In this document: piece by piece, positions 47,413-63,428 of the stretch | How positions within the stretch are numbered: position 1 is the stretch's first letter | Layout of the letters: the number at the start of each line of letters is the position of its first letter | Assembly: GCA_963281255.1 (NCBI GenBank) | Contig: OY725499.1 | Coordinates: 4,173,148 to 4,237,147, forward strand | Direction of reading: 5' to 3' | DNA length: 64,000 nt | Source of the DNA: Aphrocallistes beatrix | Taxonomy: Eukaryota; Porifera; Hexactinellida; Sceptrulophora; Aphrocallistidae | The notes under the pieces: model-generated | Told to the model about the DNA's origin: nothing | What the model saw: the letters and a program-made list of their open reading frames with translations, nothing else | Database searches by the model: none | Translations under genes and position numbers: made by a program

Positions 47413-50400
47413 CTACTTATGCTTTAGGATGTTGTAGGCTGTGAACTCGCCATTTCCTCTTTCAGTTGCTGGAACAAAGTAGCTTCTTTCTTTAATTGAA
47501 CAATAAATATGCTTCATATCGCCGACCTCAGGTTTTATGGGGCTTAAAAAGTTCGATGAATTATATCCAACATTATCTTCCAATGGTGCTCCCAACTCAT
47601 TGTCAATTGAGTCAGTAGTATTCGGTGGCTGAAAAGCGACATTTTCAACCATCAACACACTGATGTCGTCATCCATGGAGCTACAGCTACTCGTTCTACT
47701 GCTCGGTGGTTTAAAAGCAACATTCTCAACCATGAGAACACTCAACTCATCATCGTCTTTAGGCGTTTCTTGTATGATAATACTAGGTAACGCCAGTCCT
47801 ACGCTTGCATTAAGTGGATATTTTTGATCTGCGTGTTCCTCTATGACTATTTCTGGAAAATCAGGTACAGATGGTTCTACATAAATATCATCAGTCGGGA
47901 TGACTGACGAATTTATCGCGACGTAATTGGGCTCATTAACCTGTACTACACCTAGGTTCGAACTATGCAAACTGCTCAATGGTAAGTCTGTGGATTGGCT
48001 TGTATTCGTGATAGAGTGGACCATTCTGTGGTTGTTATGTGTATGGTCGGCGTTGTATGCCATCTGTGGGGGATTAAGTGTGTCGTAAATATCGTGTCCG
48101 TATCTGGTTGACACGTCTAACATTGTCATGTCCGTTGGACGTCTTGCGTGGTAGAAATAATTTTCATTCTCGTTTCTACTTGCCTGCATTTTTTTGAGCA
48201 TTCTCTTGGTTGTTTGTTTACTCTTTGCAAGCCATACTATCACAATGATGCTGTTTATAACCAGCATTAATATTATGATAACAAGCACCCCTATTACTGT
48301 GAGGAAGTCAGATCTGCTGATGAATTGTTGCTCGCTGTTTCCTGATGCAGTTGTATTGGGTGATGACGTCATGCTACTTGTAGATAGTACAGTTGTGTTC
48401 ATTTGTAAACTCCCTGTAGTGACAGATTGAGGTTGCTGTGACGTCATTGCAATGGTATTTGTAGGTAAACTTTCCGTTACACTTTCCACTAAATCAGTAC
48501 GAGTTACGAACACTGATTGGTTTAATTCCGATTGGTTCAATCCTGTGAAGGTGTAACCAATATCTCGAGTCGCTATATTAATCCCGTTACTAGTAAAGAT
48601 CTCAACTTCTGAAAGAACGAGGCTGTTCCCACTCGGAATGGTCATGCGAATAACGAGTTCATCTGTGCTGAATTCGAATGGGAATGTTCGCGTGAATTGA
48701 TCAATGTCTTGGTCAACTAATTGCCGTTCAGCTGCAAATGGTACTGGCTCGCTATTCAAAGACGTTTGAAGTGTGATGATAGGATTCATGAACATTCCTC
48801 CACTGACTCCAGTTACTTGTATCCTCATGATGTCAGTAATGGAAGAGAATATGAAGTTGATGATGAAAGTACATGGATCACCCCCACTCACACATTTCCA
48901 TCTAACTTCTGTACTATCGATATCCGCAAAGTTTCCTAGAACAGTGAGACATTAACATTGTTTTCTAGTCTGTTATCCTTGGTACTGGATATTGTGAAAG
49001 AATTTATTTTCAAATTTAGCCATAGGACATTTTTTATTTATGTTAGGATATACCTCACACTTTTAGGGTTTCCCCGCCCAAAATATGAGTTAGCAAAATT
49101 CCTAGTCCGAATCGGATTGCTGACCTATGTTACTTAACATTAGTTTTCTTAGCATTGGGAATGACCAATGGATTGATATAGTATTAAACCTAACTAAATA
49201 CATATGTAAGTACTAATCCTATGTAGTATACTCTAATTTACCTTTCACTCCATCAGTTAGTCTTCCCTTCCCACCGAAACATCTGGCAGCATTACACAGT
49301 CCAGTGTATTCAGGTTCTGTATTGGGGCTTGGAGCACTCATATCGTAGCTGATAACTGCCTCCTGTGCTATTTCTGTACCGATGAGTCCGTACCTCATGC
49401 AGTACTGCCCTGTTGTACCCAGAGTTCTTATGATCTAGATAAGTAAATTGTAATGATTTGATGCTATTTAAACTTTTCAAAATAATTGAAGATTGGTCAA
49501 AAATATTTCTGTACTTTGATAGATTAGATTAAACTTACAAAAAATATCTACGCAAAGTTGTTTGGATGTAACTTATAACATTATTTTTCCTTAGTGGAAT
49601 ATTTTTAAGCTTTTATTTTTTTTTTAATTTTTTTTTTGTGTATTCCATTCCTTGTTTTTTTTGTAGTTTTGTTAGAAAATAATCGCTGCTACCTGTAAGT
49701 ATATTAACATTAACTAAGCTCGTGTATTTGCACATCTATGATCTACAGCTACGTGTGCCACTAGTTACAAGTTTGCGAAAATATTTTCTTAATTATTCAA
49801 TTTTTATTTCCACTCAATTTCACACCTATGTTGTATATATGTTATCTCGTTAAATTATCCTATAATATCCTTTGAATGCTCGAAAATGATTGCAAATCAA
49901 CTTATTTGCCGAATATTTTTTCTGGAATAAGTAGGACTCAGTTTCCTCGTAATCCGAAGTCTGATAAAAAATATATTTATTCATTTTGTGGGTAAATCAA
50001 TTCAATTAATTTCAATTATAACCAATGGATGAGAAAATATGTTGTGAATGGAATGTATTTAGATCATTGCTTATGATATAATCACTATGTTAATATTTAT
50101 ACTTCAATACCACATATAGAAATTAGAAATTAATTATTCAAAGTTACCATTCATTTTCAAGTACTTGACAAATTTATAGTGGACTACACATAAGTACGTA
50201 TGTTACTTTCAATTTGCTGGGTTTGAATGCTTTCAATAACTATTAATTTGAACCAAAGACTTTGATTTCCTATAGAAAGTCTATATTATTAGGAACTAAT
50301 TTCAATAGTGGTGTTACGTGAAGATATTTTGCAAAAAATATCTTGAAACCAGAAAAAATTTAAACGTATCATACGAGATATATTGCATTAATTATTAACC

Positions 50401-50907
50401 ATAACTATCGTTAATTTTATATTATTGTATCGTAGATTCAATCAGTATTCTATCCTAACTCACCTCAATACTATCAGCTGGGAAAGCGCTATTAATAGCT
50501 ACACTGACAAGGTCTCCATTGCTTGTTATTGGGAAGGAACTGAGTCGAGTTTGTCTCGACTCAGATTTCACCCTATACCTCACCAGATACTCCTCAATAT
50601 TCACTTCTTTCTCTTGAACACAGAATGCATTCTCTCCCGAGAAGACCTGTATCTCAATACTATCAACCAGAAATATATTAAAATCTTCTAATGTGAAGGA
50701 GAATGCAACATTTGGGCTCGTCTGGTTGATAATCCAGTAGACGTCTGTATTCGGAAGGGGAAGGCTGGTGGTATCGGACAATATCAGTTCGGTTCCTTGT
50801 GTTTCAACGTTGCTATTTTGGAGTATGTTCGTCCTCTCCGAATTTACTTGCAGAAACAAGTCTAAAATTAGAAAAATAATGACTTTCATTTTGCACGAAT
50901 AAAACAT
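47413..50907 (-). CDS. Receptor L: divergent kinase-less DDR-like receptor
   Basis: Exons 50907-50464, 49434-49242 and 48935-47413 give 719 residues. The signal peptide is MKVIIFLILDLFLQVNS after an optional six-residue start (MFYSCK). Exon 1 has WIINQTSPNVAFSF, VDSIEIQVFSG and NIEEYLVRYRVKS, and ends at GTGAGT. Exon 2 runs from IIRTLGTTGQYCMRYGLIG to YTGLCNAARCFGGKGRLTDG, with donor GTAAAT. Exon 3 opens GNFADIDSTE after TGTTCTAG, with VRWKCV, DIMRIQVTGVSG and LVLSEVEIFTSNGINIA. The stalk is Thr/Ser rich and the helix is near 424-448. The long tail has two near-repeats (DDELSVLMVENVAFKPPSSR and DDDISVLMVENVAFQPPNT), YDTLNPPQM, and the terminal FTAYNILKHK. NPLY is absent. There is a long first intron (49435-50463) and no kinase domain. 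Confidence 0.78.
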
Positions 50908-52510
50908 ACTTAGCAGGCTTCAAAGCGTCTCTTTATATAATTGGATCTGGCGCCAGGTTACCGATATGAGCCTATGGAACTCATTCACATCAATTCACGA
51001 TTCACCACTTAATTAAATGGTTTGAAATTGAATCAACTTTGGATCTGATTCTTAATTGCAATGCTTCCATAGAACTCGTGCTATCCTAGTGTGTGGTGAT
51101 GGATATATAGATGTAGTGTTAATTAACCCTAAGTATGATTGAATAGCAATGATTACACTGTATTCTCGTTACAGCACGAAGTGAAGAGGAAGTTGCATTC
51201 AAAGCACTAATACTAATGATTCGTTTAGAAGTTGTTACAATTACACTCTTGAATCAGATATACGGATTACAGCTGTGGTAAGGATTATGTATTATAATAT
51301 CTGATTTAAGATTGCGGATTTGACATATTGTATAAGTCAATTAAGTTCTGTTACAAACCTCATTAGGTATAAATTTTATACTCAACCAATCTTAGTTATT
51401 ATTGTTTTCAGAGATTGTAATTCGAATATAGACCTAGAACTGTGTTTTGTATAGTTAATATTGAGAAGTAAAAATGTGTCTTGGCACGCAGTAAAAGCCC
51501 TACTTCTAAATATTTCACAAATCCACTGAATTCATTATTAGAAATGAGAGAAGGTTTTAATTCGCAAGTTCAAATTAGGTACATTTTGCAAAATCCCCAA
51601 AATGACACTATTTTTCACATCACCAAAATCTGAAACAATTAGTCCTCAATGTGCACTGAGCTGAACATCCTATATTTCTACAAATTTAGTGTCCAAGGAA
51701 AATGTGTGAGCTAATTTATCCTAGAATTTGAAGACTCAGGAAAGATAATTTGAAAGGCAGTGGGCCCGATTGGCGATTTTAGCTACGTGTCAGGGGATAT
51801 TTTTTGACAATATTCACTATACAATACACAGTTCCAGGTCTTAGACTCGAAATATCTTTTAAAATCATTAATAATATTCGAATTATAATATCTAATGATG
51901 ATAATAACTAATTTTTAATAATTTTAAAGAATGTTTGAGTATAAAAAATTTATACCTAATAAAACTTGTAACAGAACTTAACTAATACCCTATACGATAA
52001 TAAAATTTTTTACCAATCGATTACTACTTGTTTAATACATTTAGATTTGTATTACGACGTTTGCTAGATTATCAGGGTAGCTTATGGGTATTATGAAACC
52101 TGGACTCCACTGCTATCGAGTTAACAAACTGATGCGTAGCTATAAAAACCTATTTTTGTATCTATTATTATAAAGGCTTCGAAATTCTATTTATAGGATC
52201 ACCATCAGTATATACTCTTTTGTTCCTTTATCATATATTTAAGCAAAAGATTCGTATCGATTAGAGTTTGATTGAGTGAATAGTGACAAAAATAGAATGG
52301 AATATCTTGAATTATGAGTTATAATTAGCAACTTTAAAAACTCAGGCAAAAGTAAACTAATACATTCAACACTATACAAAGGTAAACTCAAATGATCCAA
52401 GTACAAAACTAAACCTAACACATCTAATGATGCACTGCTCTCTACAGACATGCTAAAACAGACAGATTATAGAAGAATAGGAGAAAATACAAAATCAATC
52501 AAGCAGCAGG
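50908..52510. other. Intergenic DNA between L and M
   Basis: No gene seen. It contains the inverted-repeat element listed at 51326-51995 and is otherwise AT-rich. Confidence 0.5.
51326..51995. repeat. Inverted repeat, probable non-autonomous element
   Basis: ATTAAGTTCTGTTACAAACC with TAGGTATAAATTTTATACTC on the left recur inverted on the right (about 51930-51995). An inner pair, GACCTAGAACTGTGTTTTGTAT and its inverse near 51813-51840, continues the symmetry. The borders are approximate, and no clear target duplication was found. Confidence 0.5.
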
Positions 52511-55159
52511 TCAGTGATGGAGTTTGTCATAATCCTCAAAAACTACTTCTTTTTCAGGTATCTTCCCCAAATCTTCTTTTTGAGCCCTTGAAATCGAATC
52601 ATACTTACAATTGTCCCGATATTGGATTTCAGATCCAGTTCTCGGTATATCTTCTAAGTTAGATCGCGCTGTTGCATCTCCATCATAGAGAGGGTTCTCA
52701 TTATCCAAGCCGTCTTCCACAGGATTATTACGAGTTAACATACCAGTATTCCTAGGAGAGTCGAGCGAAGAATCTTTCTCTAATGACATAGATGCCTCCT
52801 TGATTCTGCGTCTTCCCTCTTCATGGAGGTTGATATTCCGCACAGTATTTAGCCTAACCACACTTGTACCTGATTTAGCATCGGTATAGTAATGATTTGA
52901 TCTTTCATTATCCGGTTTGTTTTCAAGCATATCTTCACATGTTCGTTTTCTTATCTTCCCCACCGAGATATCAAACTTCCACAGAAAGCGTAGAGTTAAT
53001 AAGGTCATGACAATCCCGAATACTACCCCAACAAACGCTGTTACAACCGGGATGACATACTGCAAAAAGTTTATCTGTGGGATAGCAATTACGGTGCAAG
53101 GAAAATTATTACTCAATTCTGGTGTCCAATAGTGTACTGTAATTTCTTGAATCGAAAAACTGCTTGCAGAGTTGAGGTTTAAAGTAAATGTGTCGATCAC
53201 TCTGTTCACTGTAAAAATCATTTCTTTGTCCTTTATCATCAAATTAAAACTTGGAGACGGAGTGATATTTCTTATCGACGTTGAGAAGTTGATTGTGATG
53301 GAACTTACTCCGACTGACTGATAGAATACTAATCTGAAATCAGCTGATCCATTCCAACTCAGAGAATTAGCTACAGATAAAGTACTTGTATATAATCCAG
53401 TATGTTTAGGAACAGAAAATATTAAATAATATATTTGTATACCATAACATTATATGTTTCATAATTATGCACATAAGGTACAATAGAGCAACAAATGATG
53501 ATGAATTTTATAAATACAGTCGACTCCGCTTAATATGGCCACTGGTTAATCGGGACACTTTTGGCAGGACTGGAATAGCTTTCACACATCACACAAATAA
53601 GCTAATACCAAATATTCTCGGCTAAAATAGGGTTCTCCGCTTAATCGAGCCAAAATGTCCTCTGACCGATGTGACCCTATTAAGCGAAATCGATTGTATA
53701 TTAATTTTTAGGAAATTCTTGTATAAGCGAGTATAGGCAGGCGCCCGAAGGACGTCTCCAGCGATGCGTAGTGCTTACTAACTGCACAAGCAAGCAAGCA
53801 AAAAGTTAATAAAATATGTATTTAATTTGTCCAACTTACTAAACACTCCATCAGTGAGTATTCCCAGTCCGCCACTGCACCAACTACCATTACAGTTTCC
53901 TCTGTAGCTGGAGTCTGGCTCGTTGGGAGTAGTCGTATCGTAGGACAGCAGAGCACTGCATTCATTTGGAGCTGTGCTGCAACCGTAGAGCTCATACTGG
54001 ACGCAATATCTAGTTCCCTCTAAGGGAGTCAGTTTTGTGATCTGTGGAATACAGAGTGGTAAATACATATTTTCTCAAACTGGTTGATAACAGTTACAAA
54101 ATAAATACAGTCAGGGTCGCTTATTATGAACCCACTTAATGTGAACATTCGTTTATCATGAAGTAACCTCCTGGTCCCAATTTCAGTTTTTAGTTAGGAT
54201 TTGTATTGAATCAAGTTCGCTTAATGTGAAGTATCTCTATTATGAAAATATTTTTTGGATAAGCGACCCTGACTGTAACTTTATTTTCCATGGGATGACT
54301 ATTGATACAATGAGTTTTAAAATAAACAAAATCATTTTAATGCAAACTAGAGCCATGCAAATCTTTTCAGTTCTCCTGAATATACATTTAACTCTGACAT
54401 TACAAAAATATTGTGCATGTAGGCATATCATATGCATAGACTCATTTAATTAAGTAAATGCTTTTTAGAGAAAAATTTTTATATTTGAACCACGTATTAA
54501 TATTGGCATTTTAATGAATTTAATTTTTATTGAACCAAAACACAAGTCATCATAATTCGACTCTTGTGCAATGCCATTTTCACATGGTAATGATATACAG
54601 CCTACATAATAATTATCGAGATATCGATTGTTCATCACCTCTCCCACTCAAACATTGTTCAGCAATATTTTACAAAAATCGATTGCTAATTAGTCTAGCA
54701 TATTGATGCTACAACCTCCGATCTACTCGGAAGTAAGTGCGTAGGACAACTGCTTACTCTCTAATAGAATGAACTCACTTCTACATTCCTTCCTTTTATG
54801 GGTGGGAAAGCTACTCGTATGGAAGTTTGGTTGAACTGCTCGAGGGAACTCCTAATCGGGATATTTACTGGTCTGCCATCAATTACCAGCTGGTATTCCC
54901 TCAAGTTTATACTGCTCTCCACGAAGGTGCATGGAGGTTCACTCCTTGTGTTAACCATGATGGCTAAACCTGTGAAATACGATGTTGCGAAATTGAGTTC
55001 GACTCCTCCATAAAGTCCGTTGATCAAAAGGAAATAATTAGGCGCTCGAAGAGAAGGGGATAAAGATGTTGCGGTAGGCACGAGACTATCGTTACAGGAG
55101 GGATTAGCTTCCACTGTAGAAAGGAGGATAGCTGCAATAATTGTTGTAAAAATTTCCAT
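52511..55159 (-). CDS. Receptor M: divergent kinase-less DDR-like receptor
   Basis: Exons 55159-54779, 54041-53840 and 53370-52511 give 480 residues. The signal peptide is MEIFTTIIAAILLSTVEA. The first fold includes YFLLINGLYGGVELNF and NLREYQLVIDG, and exon 1 ends NVE at GTGAGT. Exon 2 begins ITKLTPLEGT, has RYCVQYELYGCS (discoidin end) and GNCNGSWCSGGLGILTDGVF, and ends before GTAAGT. Exon 3 opens with a split codon, then NSLSWNGSADFRLVFYQSVG and FSIQEITVHYW in place of LSEVEVF. There is almost no stalk. The helix is near 299-325 (YVIPVVTAFVGVVFGIVMTL). The tail has NENPLYDGD, CKYDSISRA and the terminal FEDYDKLHH. With A and O it keeps the ELYGC motif that the C-K group lost. Both introns contain a Tigger-like MITE. 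Confidence 0.78.
53517..53696. mobile_element. Tigger/pogo-like MITE in intron 2 of M
   Basis: The left end CAGTCGACTCCGCTTAATAT and the right end, read inverted, CAATCGATTTCGCTTAATAG are flanked by TA on both sides. It is 180 bp and non-coding. Confidence 0.72.
54108..54275. mobile_element. Tigger/pogo-like MITE in intron 1 of M
   Basis: The left end CAGTCAGGGTCGCTTATTAT and the right end, read inverted, CAGTCAGGGTCGCTTATCC are flanked by TA. It is 168 bp and of a different subfamily from the one in intron 2. Confidence 0.75.
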
Positions 55160-55337
55160 TTGTTATTTCTGTTCAGATGTATCTAACTCTACTTATACTT
55201 ATTCTCAACTTTCAATATGGTACTGCCTACTATCTACATCCAGTTCATCATGAAATGAAATCAAACAATACATCGTTTGTTTACATTTATTTGTTCTTTG
55301 TTTCAGAGTACACACAATAAACATTACAATTCCTGAG

Positions 55338-56702
55338 CTAATTTCCCCTACACCTTGTTCTGTGGTTGATGAAAGGATGAGAGAGAATTTGCTGACCTCT
55401 CAGGCGTAGATCACTTTCTTCGGTTAGAATACCTCGCAGGAGTTCCTGTGCATCTTTCGACAATCGATCAGGAGTCTTCATCTGCGCTCGGATCTGTTTC
55501 ATAAGTGTCTTAGCATTGTTCCCATCGAACGGGAGACTTCCGCACATGAGAGCGTACAGGATTATCCCACTGCTCCAAATGTCCGCACACCTGCCATCGT
55601 AAGGCATTCCCTTCAAGATCTCAGGACATGCGTAGGCGAAGGAACCGCAAGAAGTACTCAGCAGTGAATCTCGTGGCCTGAAATGGTTGTATAAAATAAA
55701 CACACAGGAAAGTAGAGATATAGGCACATCGAGAATCTCGTGAGAATCTTAAATCCATGAAAATCACCCGGAAATTATTTTTTTCGAAGGAACCTGACTC
55801 TTTTTCAAACTACGTACTTTATATCCGAGATTTCTGCACTTTTTAACTAAATTATTTGGCGGATAATCATGTTCCGTGCTATGCATATTAATAATAATAA
55901 ATTATGATTTCTATTATTAAAAGAATTGAAATTTATGTTTAGTGGAAAGAAGCTTATTTTTAGTAAGTATCAATATTTATAATCAGAATTGGGGTCAGAG
56001 TTGATTGTTAGTAATACTTTCTAGATTTGATATTTTGGAACTTGTGAAATGTTTTCTAATCTCCACTAAATCAAGTCTGATTCTCTGGAATTATCAGTTT
56101 CAGTATCGATCAATTCCTACTATAGACACTATTCTTATTATAACTTACATTTTTACTGAAAATCCGAAGTCAGTGAGCTTTACCTTCAGGCCTGGGTCAA
56201 GTAAGATGTTCTCGCATTTCATGTCTCGATGTGCAATGCCATTGGAGTGTAGGTAGTTGAGAGCTACTATCATCTGAGCGAAAATATGCTGACTCACATC
56301 TTCTTTCTGAGGGCCTCGAGTGTTGATAAAGTTTAGGAGATCTCCATCCCTCACCAGATCCATCACGATATAAATCTTCGATTCGTTCTCGATAACTTCT
56401 CTCACAGTGGTTATGTTAGGATGCTTTATCCTTTTTATGATGTCGAGTTCACGAGGTAGGAATTTAGTAGCGTAGTCGATTGGGGTGTCTTTAACTTTGA
56501 TGATCTTGATGGCAACCTTCTCTCCTGTTCTGCGGTTTTTCCCCATGCGAACTTTGGCATAAGTTCCATGCCCAATGACGTCATACAAATCATACCCTTT
56601 GTTCCTTTCTTTCTGAAGAACATTGTTGTTATTCTGTACTGGGCTCAGGTCGAGTAATTTCTGTCTGTTCAATAGGTCAAATTTCTGTACAAAAGAATTC
56701 AT
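55338..56702 (-). CDS. TSSK-like Ser/Thr protein kinase
   Basis: Exons 56702-56149 and 55677-55338 give 297 residues, nearly all kinase domain. Visible are the glycine loop GHGTYAKVRMG, the catalytic lysine in VAIKIIK, HRDMKCENILLD (catalytic loop), DFGFSVKM (metal-binding DFG, split by a phase 2 intron, donor GTAAGT), the activation segment LSTSCGSFAYACPEILKG, and DIWSSGIILYALMCGSLPFD. The CGS.AYA.PE block and the short length point to the testis-specific serine kinase family within the CAMK group. It phosphorylates Ser/Thr, and all key residues are present. In animals these kinases act mainly in sperm; that role here is inference. The start ATG is the first in the frame and gives 26 residues before YDVIGHG. 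It is unrelated to the receptor genes, ends about 180 bases from the start of M, and shows no sign of encoding a receptor kinase. Confidence 0.88.
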
Positions 56703-57084
56703 TGCAGTTTTCGGTAAAAAAATATAATTAAGATATTTTCAAATTGGATTTTGAATTGAATTTCCTTTTATATACTCCCCTAGAATGCATATTGTAAATT
56801 TCGCCCAATCAAATTCCATTCATTTTCCGTCTTGATAGTAGTAATTATATTGGTTAGTTTGATGCATTGCATCTTGTCCGTATATAAACATAATTTAGTT
56901 GATCTTCCTAACTGTTTATAGATCTTAGATATGTAATATTTCCAATTTAACAAACAAATTCCATAAACGCGAATTTTGACTATTCATTTCTGCAAATATT
57001 TAGCTAAAATTCACGTTAATTTCCACTTTAATTCTTATCATATAATACAGTTCATTAAATTATCAGAATAATCGCTAAGAGAAG

Positions 57085-60722
<3,638 letters not shown>

Positions 60723-63008
60723 ATGTTTATTTTAACAATTTTAATAATATCCTTTATTGATGCATTTTCTGGTCAATACGCTTCTAAGTGTAATCTACCA
60801 TTGCTGAACAACTGGTCTATCGATTTGAGAGTCACTGATTACAGATATCCAGCTGACCACGTCAATATTGACAGATACAGTGTTGAAGATACGGTTGAAT
60901 TTGATGATGATAAGTTCCCATTTAGGGAAGATTTCGGTTGGGTCTGGGAGCTATCAGGAGGTAGAGACCATGTGGATATAGGGTTTACCCGAGCCATAAA
61001 GATTACAGGATTGCTGGTCAATTATTGCGAAATAAAAAATGGGAAATGTCTGGACAGGCCAACTGATTCTACCCTCAGGATTCACTACAAGAATGGGAAG
61101 GGTGTATTAACTCAACTCAAAGATGGCTATTTCCGTGATGGCGATATTATGTTGGAAAAACTGTATCGTACTCCGAGGAAGGTTAGTTTCAGCTCCATTG
61201 AAACCAATCTCATCATGGTAAGTATATAAATCACATACTGAGTATAAATATATATCGATATTAGTAACAGGGTGCTAGATTCAAATGTCCAGATTTAATT
61301 CATAGATTTCCTAGTATGCATACGTTGTAGAAATATGAATAATCTGCTTTAAGAATAGCAAGAACAAACCAGAATTGAGTAATTAACCAATAAAATTGCA
61401 ACTAGGGTTTTCAGTTAAATTCTTTTTTGGTCTATGCATTAATCAAGTCTATTTTCCATCTTTAAAGGTCTCTGTAGACTCACTCACAGGAATTGATAGG
61501 AATAAAGATAATTTCATTCAGCTGGAACTATATGGCTGTCTCAGTCTACCACCAAGTATATACTCCATCAACCCGCACATATTACATTATGATCTAGCCC
61601 CTAAGTTCGACGCCCCATCTCCAGACGTCTCTACAGAGGTAGAGGGTTGGTGCGGCGAACTGAGTTGTAACGGAATAGCATCCACTCTCATTGATGGCAT
61701 AATCGGTAAGTGCTTCTATCTAAGTATAATAATAACATTGTATTAATATAAACATGATGTGGTATTGTTTCTTTTTGAAGTTTGGATGGACAATAAGGTT
61801 AAATGGAAAGAAAATTTGAATATTTCATTATTTATAATTTCAACATAAAACAATTTTTAAAATTGGCTCTCTGGTTAATTTTGCAATCTCGAGGTTTCAC
61901 TGAATCAGACAATATACTAATATTGATTAATACAGCTGATTTCATTATAGATTACAATGGAAAGAGCAGCCCTCATCTTGTTAACACATGGAGCAATAGA
62001 GGCATAGATGGACAAACCATTGTTGTCAAGTTTTTCTTCAATGGCGTATACAAGCTGGATTCCATGGTGCTCCATGGAATGGCGGAAAGTACCAATAGGA
62101 CATGGTTCGGCGATCTGTCAATAAATGGAAAAACGTCTAACCCGATCACCACATGGTTAGGATCGGGTTACCATTCCATACACGTGCTAGGAGGTTTGGA
62201 AGCTGGTGTCATTACTTTGGAATTTCGGATGATGGATGATCATACCCTTGCTTTGTCCGAAATAGAATTTTTTGGGATTGAGAATCAAACCATTAGCGAT
62301 GAAGGTGGGAGTGAAATAGAACCATGGATGATTGGAATTATCCTATCGGTCATATTCTTTGTCATCATTCTCTTAATTATTATTCCAATCATTATTTCGG
62401 TGAGAATTCTCTATATTCGCACGAAGAAGCAAGCTGTGTACTTCCCAGTTGCACCACAAATCGAACAATCACGTGCATCTACCAGCAATCTCTTCTCATC
62501 GCAGGAGGTAGTTCGCTCGATTGATAGCATCAAACCGATGCCAGAGGAAACAACCAACCAGAATTCAGCTTCAGATGCGATTGGAAGAACAGACACAGGT
62601 GTCCCGAATAATTACTACGAGCGGATTCCAACTTTACCGACCGCGCAGGTGAAAGATCTCCGTGAGTCGCTAAAAATAAAACGATCTGCCTCCCCCCTCC
62701 CTCCCCTAGACAGAGCCCCTCCTGACCCCACCAAGCTCCCGATCTACGCCCTGCCTGTCAGGAGGAAAGAGAATACCGCGAACAGACTTGAACTGCTCCG
62801 TCCGCTATCGCAAGACGGGTATTTACAGCTGTTGGAATCTAACAGTGTAGACAACACTGGGCAAGAGCAAGAAAGTCCTATGTATGATTACGTTAGGCCT
62901 AGGTCTGCAGTGTTCCCATTCGGTGATAACTCAATGGCAAAAAGTCACTCTGATTATATACAGCAATCATTCTACGTTAACTCGGGTGAAAATAGCACTA
63001 ACTTGTAG
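60723..63008 (+). CDS. Receptor O: plus-strand kinase-less DDR-like receptor with proline-rich tail
   Basis: Exons 60723-61217, 61468-61705 and 61894-63008 give 615 residues. The signal peptide is MFILTILIISFIDAFSG. The first discoidin fold starts at CNLPLLNNWSI, passes FGWVWELSGGRDHVDIGF and ITGLLVNYCEI, and ends in exon 2 at FIQLELYGC. The linker contains ILHYDLAP, CGELSCN and LIDGIIG. Exon 3 opens GFTESDN after CTCGAG, with WSNRGIDGQTIVVKFFFNGV, LDSMVLHGM and LALSEIEFFG. This WSN...F.F block is the closest in the window to the second domain of DDRs. The helix is near 389-418. The tail has NNYYERIP, SPLPPLDRAPPDPTKLP (possible SH3 ligand), DGYLQLLE and SPMYDYVRP, ending STNL, and lacks NPLY and YD.LKH. 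Intron phases are 0 and 1 as in the other members. The frame closes without a kinase domain. Confidence 0.82.
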
Positions 63009-63053
63009 TTCTATGCATAGAGAAACGGTTGTGTCTCATTCTATTTTTAGATT

Positions 63054-63054
<1 letters not shown>

Positions 63055-63086
<32 letters not shown>

Positions 63087-63087
63087 C
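63055..63087 (+). repeat. (TTG)n microsatellite
   Basis: Ten to eleven TTG units lie about 50 bases after the stop of O, likely in its 3'UTR. Confidence 0.95.
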
Positions 63088-63428
63088 TAATGTATCATGT
63101 CAGAACTAAAATCCCACATTTTACATCAAACTTTCAATCATATTAAATTTGTCTATTTGTTTATCTCTAGAGAATTTTTCTATATCGATTGGTCTACTCC
63201 CTTTTATTCACAATGTTCCTATTTTCTACCTAACATATGTCCCTCAATAACTAAGTCCCCCAAACCATACTCCGAAACAATATTTAACTTGCATAGGAAT
63301 CAAATCCAGTTACAGTATCAAAATCCCTTCAAAGAACAAGACTAAGTTATAGAATTGTTCTATGGCATTCTTGCTAAAATACTTAGTATAGCATTTATAT
63401 CACAGAATAGTCCTTATAATTCCTTCAA
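63088..63428. other. Convergent 3' flanks of O and P
   Basis: AT-rich, with no domain-bearing frame. The two genes point towards each other here. Confidence 0.5.
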
